A stretch of DNA of 64,000 nucleotides from Paenimyroides baculatum (lineage in GTDB: Bacteria > Bacteroidota > Bacteroidia > Flavobacteriales > Flavobacteriaceae), in the NCBI RefSeq assembly GCF_008629655.1, contig NZ_VWSG01000002.1, positions 62,001 to 126,000 on the forward strand. The letters run 5' to 3'. The position numbers and the translations under genes are program-made. Below, piece by piece: positions 54,770-62,885 of this stretch; position 1 is the first letter of the stretch, and the number at the start of each line of letters is the position of its first letter. A model generated the notes under the pieces. The model saw only the letters and a program-made list of their open reading frames with translations, was not told where the DNA came from and ran no database searches.

Positions 54770-55699
54770 ATGAAAATATCAAATGTAAAATTATTGCGTA
54801 CCTTAAATAAGCTTAGCCTGCCTAAGCCTTGGGATACTATTATAATTTTGCTTTTAACGCTTTTAACGTTAATTCCTGTTTTTATTATTCTGCATCAGAA
54901 TTTAATAGATCCGGAATGGCCTGCACATTTAGACCGTATTTTGCTTTTCCTGGTAATTACTACAATTGTAACTTACGTTCTACATTATATAAAACGATTT
55001 CTGTTTTTTGCGATAATCATATATGTATTGGTGCTTTTGTTTGGAACATTATCAACAGGTTACGGATTTAAATCGGTTTTTGAAGATTATCGTTCCATGA
55101 TTTATGCCATGAGCGACAACCCGAATCCGCAGGATATTATTGTATCGAAACTTTTGCCTTTTCCAAACAAATCAAAAATTATAAAAGCGATTGAGTACGA
55201 TAATCCAAAGGTTCGAAACTTTGCCGTTGGTGCTACTGCAAAACATTTTCGAAATATCAAAGGATACAAAGAATACCGACAAATAATTCAGTGTTTTGCT
55301 ATTTTTAAGGAAATCCAAGATAAATGGAACTATGTAAACGATCCTAAAAACCGCGAGTATATTGCAACTGCATCAGAATCTTTACAGCATTTTTCAGGCG
55401 ATTGCGACGATCATTCTATATTAATGGCAGCATCAGTCCGTGCAATTGGCGGAACTCCGAGATTGATCCATACAAAAGAACACATGTATCCAGAAATGCT
55501 TATTGGTACAAAAGCCGATTTAGAAAATGTGATTTATTTAATTAAAGAGGTTTTGTTTGTGAAGGAATCAAAAGGAAAAACGATACATTATCACATAGAT
55601 GAACGCGGACAAGTGTGGTTGAATTTAGATTATACGGCAAAATATCCGGGCGGACCTTTTATGTCTGAAGAAATTTTAGGAGAATTAACCTTGAATTAA
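54770..55699 (+). CDS. Membrane protein with transglutaminase-like domain
   Basis: A 309-residue protein with three membrane helices (about residues 22-45, 60-70, 75-95) and a soluble domain with SGDCDDHSILMAASVRAIGG (Cys212), then HTKEHMYPEML, which fits the transglutaminase-like Cys-His-Asp triad. It could be a peptidase or a protein-modifying enzyme; which of these is open. It follows the solute-binding-like gene by nine bases and precedes the DUF423 gene by two. Confidence 0.75.
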   Translation: MKISNVKLLRTLNKLSLPKPWDTIIILLLTLLTLIPVFIILHQNLIDPEWPAHLDRILLFLVITTIVTYVLHYIKRFLFFAIIIYVLVLLFGTLSTGYGFKSVFEDYRSMIYAMSDNPNPQDIIVSKLLPFPNKSKIIKAIEYDNPKVRNFAVGATAKHFRNIKGYKEYRQIIQCFAIFKEIQDKWNYVNDPKNREYIATASESLQHFSGDCDDHSILMAASVRAIGGTPRLIHTKEHMYPEMLIGTKADLENVIYLIKEVLFVKESKGKTIHYHIDERGQVWLNLDYTAKYPGGPFMSEEILGELTLN

Positions 55700-55701
55700 T
55701 T

Positions 55702-56076
55702 ATGAATATTTTTATAACTACAGGAGCTGTTTTTGGAGCTCTAGGAATTATTTTCGGAGCCTTTGGTGCCCACGCACTTAAAAAGATTTTTAGCGAAGAT
55801 CAGCTTAAAAATTTCGAAACCGGCGTAAAATATCAAATGTATCACGCACTGCTTTTGGTAATCATTGGTTTTAATACGCAATACATTACCAGCTATGAAA
55901 ACCTGCTGTTTTATTCGCTAACTTTCGGAATACTGCTGTTCAGTTTCAGTATTTACGGTCTTTGCATTAGCAGCGCACTCAATAAAAAGTTAAAAATATT
56001 AGGTCCAATTACTCCAATAGGCGGATTATTACTGCTTTTAGGCTGGGTTGTACTAATTTTAAACTCTATAAATTAA
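55702..56076 (+). CDS. DUF423 membrane protein
   Basis: A 124-residue protein with four membrane helices and the family signature GAFGAHALKK near residue 20, followed by NFETGVKYQMYHALLL. DUF423 proteins are widespread, without an assigned role. It is the last gene of a tight run that begins with the small hypothetical gene. Confidence 0.88.
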   Translation: MNIFITTGAVFGALGIIFGAFGAHALKKIFSEDQLKNFETGVKYQMYHALLLVIIGFNTQYITSYENLLFYSLTFGILLFSFSIYGLCISSALNKKLKILGPITPIGGLLLLLGWVVLILNSIN

Positions 56077-56136
56077 TTTTATTTTTTTTAACATTAAATT
56101 TTATACATTTACACCAAATTAAATTAACTATTTTAA

Positions 56137-57288
56137 ATGAAAAAATTATTTGCACTTGCTTTTACTGCAGCAGTTTTAGTTTCTTGTAACAAAGACGGAT
56201 ATACTATTAAGGGTGAAGTAAAAGGTTTTGAAGATGGAACTAAAGTTTATATCAATAAACAAGATGAAAACGGATTTACCAAAATAGATTCTACTGATGT
56301 TAAAGGCGGTACGTTTACTTTCAAAAATGAAAAAGCACTAGAAACCGACATTTATTTTATTGAATTAGGTAAAACACAAGAATTTGCTTTCCCTTTTATT
56401 ATGGAAAAAGGTGAAATTAAATTTACTTTCGATAAAGCGAAACCACAAGAAGTAAAAGTTAACGGTACAAAGAATAATGATTTAATGACTTCATACAACG
56501 ATGAAGCATTTAAAATTCAAACAGAAATAATGGATTTCCAAAAGCAAAACCAGGCAAAGTTCATGGAAGCGCAACAAAAAGGAGATCAGGCAACAATGAA
56601 ATCTTTAATGGATCAAATCACAAAAATCCAAGAGAAATATGTTGACCAAAACAAAAAATTCATTACAACTAATAAAGATTCTTACGTTTCGTTATTATTG
56701 TTAACGCAATTGGCAATGTCTGATGCATTAACGCCTGATGAAATTAAAAAATATTACAACGATTTAGACGCTTCTGTAAAGGATACTAAAAAAGGTAAAG
56801 AATTTGCTGAAAACCTTAAGAAAATAGAAACTACACAGAAAGAAAGTCAGGAAAAAAAAAATAAAGTCGCGATAGGACAAAAAGCTCCAGACTTTACAGC
56901 TAACACTCCTGATGGAAAAGCAGAGTCTTTACACAAAAATTTAGGTTCAAAAGCAACAATTATCGATTTTTGGGCGTCATGGTGTGGTCCATGTCGTCAA
57001 GAAAACCCTAATGTAGTAGCACTTTACAACAAATACAAAGCACAAGGCTTAAAAATTGTAGGTGTTTCTTTAGATAAAGAAAAAGAAGCTTGGGTAAAAG
57101 CAATCGCTGATGATAAATTAGATTGGTTGCAAATATCAAACTTAAAATTCTGGGACGATGCAATTGCAAAAGAGTATGCTGTAGAAGCTATTCCTGCAAC
57201 GTTTATTTTAGATGCTAAAGGAACAATTGTAGCAAAAGATTTAAAAGGTGCAGAATTAGATGCTAAAATTGCAGAACTTTTAAAGTAA
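56137..57288 (+). CDS. TlpA-type thioredoxin lipoprotein with DUF4369 domain
   Basis: The lipobox VLVSC puts the lipidated cysteine at residue 17. Residues 20-110 resemble DUF4369 (YTIKGEVKGFEDGTKVYI), then a long helical segment with a lysine-rich stretch. The last 140 residues are a TlpA/ResA thioredoxin fold with the redox pair in WCGPC (Cys283, Cys286). It probably acts as a periplasmic disulfide reductase. A terminator follows. Confidence 0.9.
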   Translation: MKKLFALAFTAAVLVSCNKDGYTIKGEVKGFEDGTKVYINKQDENGFTKIDSTDVKGGTFTFKNEKALETDIYFIELGKTQEFAFPFIMEKGEIKFTFDKAKPQEVKVNGTKNNDLMTSYNDEAFKIQTEIMDFQKQNQAKFMEAQQKGDQATMKSLMDQITKIQEKYVDQNKKFITTNKDSYVSLLLLTQLAMSDALTPDEIKKYYNDLDASVKDTKKGKEFAENLKKIETTQKESQEKKNKVAIGQKAPDFTANTPDGKAESLHKNLGSKATIIDFWASWCGPCRQENPNVVALYNKYKAQGLKIVGVSLDKEKEAWVKAIADDKLDWLQISNLKFWDDAIAKEYAVEAIPATFILDAKGTIVAKDLKGAELDAKIAELLK

Positions 57289-57307
57289 TATTTCTTGAAA
57301 ATTCATA

Positions 57308-57338
57308 AAAAAGTCGGTACATTGTTACCGACTTTTTA
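57308..57338 (+). terminator. Rho-independent terminator after the TlpA gene
   Basis: AAAAAGTCGGTA pairs with TACCGACTTTTT, 20 bases after the stop. Confidence 0.88.
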
Positions 57339-57395
57339 CGTTTATAATATTTTCAATTGACAACAATCTGATAAACAACCAACTTATAAAACAAA

Positions 57396-57427
57396 AAAAA
57401 TCGTACTTAAAAAGTACGATTTTTTTA
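57396..57427 (-). terminator. Terminator of the tRNA gene cluster
   Basis: AAAAATCGTACTT pairs with AAGTACGATTTTT and is followed by T on the minus strand. It lies immediately 3' of the last tRNA-Arg and would end transcription of the array. Confidence 0.8.
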
Positions 57428-57429
57428 TG

Positions 57430-57503
57430 TGACCCAATCAGGATTCGAACCTGAGACCTACTGCTTAGAAGGCAGTTGCTCTATCCAGCTGAGCTATTGG
57501 GCC
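57430..57503 (-). tRNA. tRNA-Arg (TCT), copy A
   Basis: 74 bases with a full cloverleaf. Acceptor GGCCCAA/TTGGGTC with discriminator A, anticodon loop CTTCTAA (TCT). CCA is not encoded. It is identical to the copy at 58007-58080. Confidence 0.93.
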
Positions 57504-57528
57504 GAACCTAAACACAAGGTTTAATTTG

Positions 57529-57603
57529 TCGGGGTGGCAGGATTCGAACCTGCGGCCTCCTGCTCCCAAAGCAGGCGCGATAACCGGGCTACGCTACACC
57601 CCG
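57529..57603 (-). tRNA. tRNA-Pro (TGG), copy A
   Basis: 75 bases; acceptor CGGGGTG/CACCCCG with A, anticodon loop TTTGGGA (TGG). Identical to the copy at 58108-58182. Confidence 0.93.
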
Positions 57604-57618
57604 ATAAACTATAAAAAG

Positions 57619-57702
57619 CGGAGAGACAGGGATTCGAACCCTGGCGACAGTTACCCGTCGACAGATTAGCAATCTGCTCCGTTACCACTCCGGCACCTCT
57701 CC
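57619..57702 (-). tRNA. tRNA-Ser (GCT), copy A
   Basis: 84 bases with a long variable arm, acceptor GGAGAGG/TCTCTCC with discriminator G, anticodon GCT. Differs from the second copy by one T-arm base (TTCGAAT here, TTCGAGT there). Confidence 0.93.
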
Positions 57703-57717
57703 TGATTTTATAATTTG

Positions 57718-57790
57718 TGACCCGACTGGGGCTCGAACCCAGGACCCCAACATTAAAAGTGTTGTGCTCTACCAACTGAGCTATCGAGTC
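57718..57790 (-). tRNA. tRNA-Lys (TTT), copy A
   Basis: 73 bases; acceptor GACTCGA/TCGGGTC with a G-T pair, anticodon loop CTTTTAA (TTT). Identical to the copy at 57906-57978. Confidence 0.93.
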
Positions 57791-57813
57791 AATAATATCA
57801 ATATTTTAAAAAG

Positions 57814-57897
57814 TGACTGTGATCAGATTCGAACTGACACGTATTGATGGCACCGCCCTCTCAAGATGGGCGAGTCTACCAATTCCTCCACACAGCC
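57814..57897 (-). tRNA. tRNA-Leu (GAG)
   Basis: 84 bases with a long variable arm. Acceptor GGCTGTG/CACAGTC, discriminator A, D-stem GAG/CTC, loop TTGAGAG gives anticodon GAG. The anticodon arm is unusual: GCCCATC precedes the loop where GCCATC is expected, and one A-C mismatch results in the 5-bp stem. It is a single copy between the two Lys genes. Confidence 0.85.
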
Positions 57898-57905
57898 TTA
57901 CTATG

Positions 57906-57978
57906 TGACCCGACTGGGGCTCGAACCCAGGACCCCAACATTAAAAGTGTTGTGCTCTACCAACTGAGCTATCGAGTC
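57906..57978 (-). tRNA. tRNA-Lys (TTT), copy B
   Basis: Identical in sequence to copy A at 57718-57790, with anticodon TTT. Confidence 0.93.
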
Positions 57979-58006
57979 TAAATTTTAATAGTTGTCACCG
58001 TATATG

Positions 58007-58080
58007 TGACCCAATCAGGATTCGAACCTGAGACCTACTGCTTAGAAGGCAGTTGCTCTATCCAGCTGAGCTATTGGGCC
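58007..58080 (-). tRNA. tRNA-Arg (TCT), copy B
   Basis: Identical in sequence to copy A at 57430-57503, with anticodon TCT. Confidence 0.93.
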
Positions 58081-58107
58081 CAACCTTAAACAATTAAGCT
58101 TAATTTG

Positions 58108-58182
58108 TCGGGGTGGCAGGATTCGAACCTGCGGCCTCCTGCTCCCAAAGCAGGCGCGATAACCGGGCTACGCTACACCCCG
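58108..58182 (-). tRNA. tRNA-Pro (TGG), copy B
   Basis: Identical in sequence to copy A at 57529-57603, with anticodon TGG. The spacer to the Arg gene also resembles that of copy A. Confidence 0.93.
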
Positions 58183-58199
58183 ATGGTTATCAATATCAG

Positions 58200-58283
58200 C
58201 GGAGAGACAGGGACTCGAACCCTGGCGACAGTTACCCGTCGACAGATTAGCAATCTGCTCCGTTACCACTCCGGCACCTCTCC
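58200..58283 (-). tRNA. tRNA-Ser (GCT), copy B
   Basis: First gene of the array in the direction of transcription. Same as copy A except one base in the T-arm loop. The next 255 bases to the thiolase start are AT-rich; they must hold the array promoter (minus) and the thiolase promoter (plus), but I cannot place either box with confidence. Confidence 0.92.
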
Positions 58284-58538
58284 TACTAAACCAACTTTTT
58301 AATCAGTTAAGCGGTTGCAAATGTATAACGAGATTTAGTACTTTGCAAGCATTTATCAGTTTTTTTTGTAATCACTTTAAGATTAATTCATCATATTATT
58401 AATAATCAACAACATAAAGAAACATTTTTTTTATGTTTATTTAACATCACAATCCTTATATCATTCATTTACAAATATTGTTGCAAAAAATAATAATATT
58501 TTTAGTAAATTCGCACTAAACTAAACATATATTATTTT

Positions 58539-59717
58539 ATGAATAAGAAAGTAGTAATTGTATCTGCTGCAAGAACTCCAATAGGAAGTTTTATGGGCGC
58601 ATTATCTACAGTTTCTGCTCCAAAATTAGGTGCAGCAGCGATTAAAGGTGCTTTAGAAAAAATCAATTTAGATCCAAATAAAGTTGACGAAGTTTTAATG
58701 GGGAATGTAGTTCAGGCTGGTGTAGGTCAGGCTCCTGCGCGTCAAGCTGCATTATTTGCGGGTTTATCTAACGATGTTGCTTGTACTACGGTTAACAAAG
58801 TATGTGCTTCTGGTATGAAAGCAATTATGCAAGGTGCACAAGCTATTGCTAATGGCGATGCTGAAATTGTTGTAGCGGGTGGTATGGAAAACATGAGTAT
58901 GATTCCACATTACGCTAATTTAAGAACTGGTGTTAAGTTTGGTGGAACTGCCTTTACAGACGGTATGCAGAAAGATGGATTAAGCGATGCTTATGAAAAC
59001 GCAGCAATGGGTGTTTATGCCGATGCTACTGCAACTGAACATAATATTTCAAGAGAACAACAAGATGAATTTGCTATTAATTCATACAAAAAATCTGCTG
59101 CTGCTTGGGATGCAGGTAAATTTGATGCAGAAGTTGTCCCTGTAGCTGTTCCTCAACGTAAAGGTGATCCAATTATGGTTACTAAAGACGAAGAGTATAC
59201 TAACGTAAAATTAGATAAAATCCCAGCATTAAATCCTGCTTTTACTAAAGACGGAACTGTTACTGCTGCAAATGCATCAACAATTAATGATGGAGCTGCT
59301 GCCGTAATTTTAATGAGCGAAGAAAAAGCAAATGAATTAGGTTTAAAACCTTTAGCATATATTAAAGGATTTGCAGATGCTGCACAAGAACCAAAATGGT
59401 TTACAACAGCACCAGCAAAAGCGTTACCAAAAGCGTTAGACAAAGCAGGCGTTTCTATTAACGATGTTGATTTCTTTGAATTCAACGAAGCTTTTTCGGT
59501 TGTAGGTATTGCCAACACAAACCTTTTAAAATTAGATCCTACAAAAATTAACGTTAACGGTGGTGCGGTATCTTTAGGTCACCCACTTGGTTGTTCTGGT
59601 GCACGCGTTGTTGTTACGTTGTTAAACGTTTTAGAACAAAATAACGGTAAAATTGGTGCGGCTGCTATCTGTAATGGTGGTGGTGGCGCATCGGCAATCG
59701 TTATCGAAAAAATTTAA
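58539..59717 (+). CDS. Acetyl-CoA C-acyltransferase (thiolase)
   Basis: A 392-residue thiolase. The acyl-accepting cysteine is in NKVCASGMKA (Cys89), and the C-terminal motifs NEAFSVVG, GHPLGCSGAR and CNGGGGASA hold the catalytic His and second Cys. It acts in fatty-acid breakdown or acetoacetyl-CoA formation; the direction is not decided by sequence. It stands alone with a strong terminator. Confidence 0.93.
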   Translation: MNKKVVIVSAARTPIGSFMGALSTVSAPKLGAAAIKGALEKINLDPNKVDEVLMGNVVQAGVGQAPARQAALFAGLSNDVACTTVNKVCASGMKAIMQGAQAIANGDAEIVVAGGMENMSMIPHYANLRTGVKFGGTAFTDGMQKDGLSDAYENAAMGVYADATATEHNISREQQDEFAINSYKKSAAAWDAGKFDAEVVPVAVPQRKGDPIMVTKDEEYTNVKLDKIPALNPAFTKDGTVTAANASTINDGAAAVILMSEEKANELGLKPLAYIKGFADAAQEPKWFTTAPAKALPKALDKAGVSINDVDFFEFNEAFSVVGIANTNLLKLDPTKINVNGGAVSLGHPLGCSGARVVVTLLNVLEQNNGKIGAAAICNGGGGASAIVIEKI

Positions 59718-59738
59718 TTCTGTAAAAATTTTTATAAA

Positions 59739-59775
59739 GATGAGAAGGAATTTAAAACCTTCTCATCTCTTTTTT
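59739..59775 (+). terminator. Rho-independent terminator of the thiolase gene
   Basis: GATGAGAAGG pairs with CCTTCTCATC, followed by CTCTTTTTTT, 22 bases after the stop. Confidence 0.9.
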
Positions 59776-59787
59776 TAGATTTCAAAT

Positions 59788-60546
59788 ATGTATGCACTTT
59801 GTAATTTGGCTATTGTTCCCTTACGGTTTGAACCTTCAGACCGAAGCGAATTAGTTACACAGGTTCTTTTCGGAGAAACGTTTACAATTTTAGAAAAAAA
59901 AGAAAAATGGTCTAGAATTTGCTTGGCTGCCGATTTGTACGAAGGCTGGATAGACAACAAACAATTTACAGAAATTAGCGAAGATCAATATAAAAAGATA
60001 CAGGAAAGTGCAAAATTTTACTGTGCCGATTTAATTGATTATTTAACAGGAAAAAATACTTTAATGCCTGTTTCGTTAGGAAGCGATTTATCTTACCTGA
60101 CTTTTTCCGACGTCAATTCGCAAGAATTAACGTTCGATGGTACAATGATTACCGGCATTCAGCCAAAAACAAATCTTTTACAAACTGCTTTTCTTTACTT
60201 AAATGCGCCTTATTTATGGGGTGGCAAAACACCTTTCGGTATTGATTGTTCTGGATTTACACAAATGGTTTATCGTTTAAACGGTTACAGCATTCCGCGT
60301 GATGCATCGCAACAAGCTAAAATTGGCGAACCTTTAAGTTTTATTGAAGAAAGTGAAGTTGGTGATTTGGCGTTTTTCGATAATGAAGAAGGAAACATCA
60401 TCCACGTAGGCATCATAATGGAAAACAACTACATTATCCATGCACACGGAAAAGTTCGAATTGATCGTTTAGATCATTTAGGAATTCTGAATATCGACAG
60501 TGGTCGCCATACACACAAGCTACGTGTAATTAAAAAAATCATTTAA
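59788..60546 (+). CDS. NlpC/P60 (C40) peptidase with SH3-like N-terminus
   Basis: A 252-residue cell-wall peptidase. Residues 1-65 resemble a bacterial SH3 domain. The C-terminal NlpC/P60 core has the catalytic cysteine in GIDCSGFTQ (Cys154), His in NIIHVGIIM (His206) and the third polar residue in IIHAHGKV. It likely cleaves peptidoglycan stem peptides. No signal sequence is seen, which is notable for a wall hydrolase: it may act in the cytoplasm on recycled peptides or be exported by another route. Confidence 0.88.
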   Translation: MYALCNLAIVPLRFEPSDRSELVTQVLFGETFTILEKKEKWSRICLAADLYEGWIDNKQFTEISEDQYKKIQESAKFYCADLIDYLTGKNTLMPVSLGSDLSYLTFSDVNSQELTFDGTMITGIQPKTNLLQTAFLYLNAPYLWGGKTPFGIDCSGFTQMVYRLNGYSIPRDASQQAKIGEPLSFIEESEVGDLAFFDNEEGNIIHVGIIMENNYIIHAHGKVRIDRLDHLGILNIDSGRHTHKLRVIKKII

Positions 60547-60578
60547 TTTTTAATTCAACATTTCTTTTTTAGAATGCT

Positions 60579-60586
60579 TATCTTTG
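60579..60586 (+). promoter_or_regulatory. Flavobacterial -7 box (TATCTTTG)
   Basis: Matches TAnnTTTG and lies 16 bases before the DEAD-box helicase ATG. Confidence 0.55.
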
Positions 60587-60602
60587 CCCAAAATATTTTT
60601 TT

Positions 60603-61949
60603 ATGGCAACATTTGAGCAATTCAACCTACCAAAATCTTTACAAAAGGCAATCGATGATTTAGGCTTCATCACTCCTACTCCAATTCAGGAGAAATCTTT
60701 CAACATGATATTGTCGGGTAAAGATGTTATGGGAATCGCTCAAACCGGAACTGGAAAAACGTTTGCCTACCTATTACCGATTTTAAAACAATGGAAATTT
60801 CAACCGACAGATGCTCCTCGTGTTGCTATTTTGGTTCCTACACGCGAATTGGTTGTGCAGGTGGTAGAAGAAGTTGAAAAACTGACAAAATACATGTCTA
60901 TCCGCACTTTAGGAATTTACGGTGGTGTGAATATCAACACTCAAAAAACATCGATTTACGAAGGTATCGATATTTTGGTGGGAACTCCTGGTAGAGTAAT
61001 GGATTTGTCATTAGACAATATTTTACGTTTTGACAGTTTGCAGAAACTGGTTATTGATGAATTTGATGAGATACTGAATCTTGGTTTCCGTACGCAGTTA
61101 ACCGCGATTCTTTCAATGATGAAGGATAAAAAACAAAACATTCTTTTTTCTGCTACAATGACCGAAGAGGTTGATGAAATTTTAGATGATTACTTTAATT
61201 TTCCTGAAGAAGTTTCGTTGGCACCATCGGGGACTCCGTTAGAAAAAATCAAGCAAAGTGCTTACATCGTTCCAAATTTTCTTACCAAATTAAATATTTT
61301 AAAAGATATTTTAACTAATGATGAAACCAGCACGCGTGTTTTATTATTTGTAAACAACAAACGTTTGGCAGATTATGTTTTGGAACATATCGATGAAGAA
61401 TTTCCAGGTCAATTCGGAGTAATTCATTCCAACAAAACACAAAATTATCGTTTAAATACCATGGAAATGTTTCAAAACGGCGAATTACGTGGTTTGGTTA
61501 CAACCGATGTTATGGCGCGTGGTTTGGATATTACCGATATTACACACGTTTTTAACCTGCAAATGCCCGAAATTCCTGAACAATACATTCACCGTATTGG
61601 TAGAACAGGTCGTGCTGATAAAGACGGTTCTGCAGTTAGTTTTATTAGCCCAAAAGAAGAAGAAACGCATTTTGATATTGAAAGCTTGATGAATTACGAA
61701 ATTCCTTTGTTGGATATTCCTAGTCATGTGGTTATTGCCGAGCAACGTTTAGAGTTTGAAAAAGATTATTTAAAAATGAAAACCAACAAACGTAAAATTG
61801 ATACCGAACGTGGAGAGGCTTTTCATGAGAAAAAAGATAAAAACAAAAAAGTGAATTTAGGTGGGCCTGGTAAACGAACACCAAGAAAATCGGCACCTAG
61901 AAACCGTGGAATTGAACGTAAAAGAGACGAGAAACGTAAGAAAAAATAA
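60603..61949 (+). CDS. DEAD-box RNA helicase
   Basis: A 448-residue ATP-dependent RNA helicase. The Q motif (FEQFNLPKSL), motif I AQTGTGKT (about 46-53), motif Ia PTREL, motif II DEFD instead of the usual DEAD, motif III SAT and motif VI HRIGRTGR are present. A lysine/arginine-rich tail (last 50 residues) probably binds RNA. DEFD is a known tolerated variant. Roles in ribosome assembly or mRNA decay are typical of the group. Followed by a bidirectional terminator. Confidence 0.93.
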   Translation: MATFEQFNLPKSLQKAIDDLGFITPTPIQEKSFNMILSGKDVMGIAQTGTGKTFAYLLPILKQWKFQPTDAPRVAILVPTRELVVQVVEEVEKLTKYMSIRTLGIYGGVNINTQKTSIYEGIDILVGTPGRVMDLSLDNILRFDSLQKLVIDEFDEILNLGFRTQLTAILSMMKDKKQNILFSATMTEEVDEILDDYFNFPEEVSLAPSGTPLEKIKQSAYIVPNFLTKLNILKDILTNDETSTRVLLFVNNKRLADYVLEHIDEEFPGQFGVIHSNKTQNYRLNTMEMFQNGELRGLVTTDVMARGLDITDITHVFNLQMPEIPEQYIHRIGRTGRADKDGSAVSFISPKEEETHFDIESLMNYEIPLLDIPSHVVIAEQRLEFEKDYLKMKTNKRKIDTERGEAFHEKKDKNKKVNLGGPGKRTPRKSAPRNRGIERKRDEKRKKK

Positions 61950-61950
61950 A

Positions 61951-61980
61951 AAAAGGGATTGTTTTAACAATCCCTTTTTT
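61951..61980. terminator. Bidirectional terminator between the helicase and PPK2 genes
   Basis: AAAAGGGATTGTT pairs with AACAATCCCTTTT, with T runs on both strands. The PPK2 stop codon (61979-61981) begins at its edge. Confidence 0.88.
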
Positions 61981-62845
61981 AGTCGTTTAATAACTGTGTT
62001 TTGTATTTGGAAATATGTTCTAAAACTTCTGGTTCTGGTTTTGGATACGAAATATCTTTATACTTTTTTAAGGTATCATAAATAATTTTAGCTACAATTA
62101 ATCTGCTTACATCTTTATCATCGCTTGGAATTATAAACCACTCGCCTTTTTTATGACTGCTGTTTTTTAAAACTTCTTCGTAACAAAACTGATATTTCTC
62201 CCAAAAACCACGTTCAGTTAAATCGCCCGGAGAAAATTTCCATTGATGTTTAGGTTTGTCGATACGTTTTAATAAACGATTTTTCTGCTCGTCTTTACTT
62301 AAATGCAAATAGAATTTTAAAATAATCACACCGTTTTCTGCCCAGAATTTTTCAAACTGAACCATTCGTTGCATTCGGTTATTCCAAAAATCGTCGGTTA
62401 AATTATTTATATCGATATCGGGATTGCGTTCGTTTTCTAAATATTCAGGATGCACGCGCGTTATCAAAACATTCTCGTACTGCGTTCTATTAAAAATAGT
62501 AAATTTTCCTTTTTCGGGTAATTTGGTGTAATGCCTCCACATAAAATCGTGCTGCAATTCTTTGTACGATGGTGTTTTAAAACTTTCAACCACCACTCCA
62601 CGCGGATTAAATCCTTTAAAAACCTCACGAACCATGCTGTCTTTTCCGGCTGTATCCATTCCTTGAAAACAGATTAAAACCGAATATCGGTCATCGGCAT
62701 ACATCATATCCTGCAGTTCGGAGATCTTTTTACTGTACTTTTTGATTTCTTTTTTAAGTGCGATTGGATCTAAACCTGTATTGTATTTTGTTGGAATTTC
62801 CTTTAAGTTTAAATTTTCGGGAACTTTAAAATAATTACGCTTCAT
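61979..62845 (-). CDS. PPK2-family polyphosphate kinase
   Basis: About 289 residues from ATG 62843-62845; an upstream in-frame start at 62947 would read back through the divergent gene and is unlikely. The P-loop is QGMDTAGKDS (about 62-70), with the lid FNPRGVVVESFKTPS and the second motif FNRTQYENVLITRVHPE, where common family members read SHYEDVL. It moves phosphate between polyphosphate and nucleoside mono- or diphosphates. The starts of this and the next gene lie 40 bases apart. Confidence 0.88.
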   Translation of the reverse strand: MKRNYFKVPENLNLKEIPTKYNTGLDPIALKKEIKKYSKKISELQDMMYADDRYSVLICFQGMDTAGKDSMVREVFKGFNPRGVVVESFKTPSYKELQHDFMWRHYTKLPEKGKFTIFNRTQYENVLITRVHPEYLENERNPDIDINNLTDDFWNNRMQRMVQFEKFWAENGVIILKFYLHLSKDEQKNRLLKRIDKPKHQWKFSPGDLTERGFWEKYQFCYEEVLKNSSHKKGEWFIIPSDDKDVSRLIVAKIIYDTLKKYKDISYPKPEPEVLEHISKYKTQLLND

Positions 62846-62885
62846 ATTATTCTTTTTCTCTAAATTAGTCAATAAAATTTTAGCA

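Noticed and set aside
57521..57775. 84-residue open frame on the minus strand
   Set aside because: It lies over tRNA-Pro, tRNA-Ser and tRNA-Lys genes; its sequence is the translated tRNAs.
58105..58302. 65-residue open frame on the plus strand
   Set aside because: It is antisense to tRNA-Pro and tRNA-Ser copies; the typical false peptide from tRNA genes.
58284..58538. Possible promoter or small RNA in the AT-rich gap between the tRNA array and thiolase
   Set aside because: Only AT-rich sequence with partial box matches; nothing strong enough to report as a feature.
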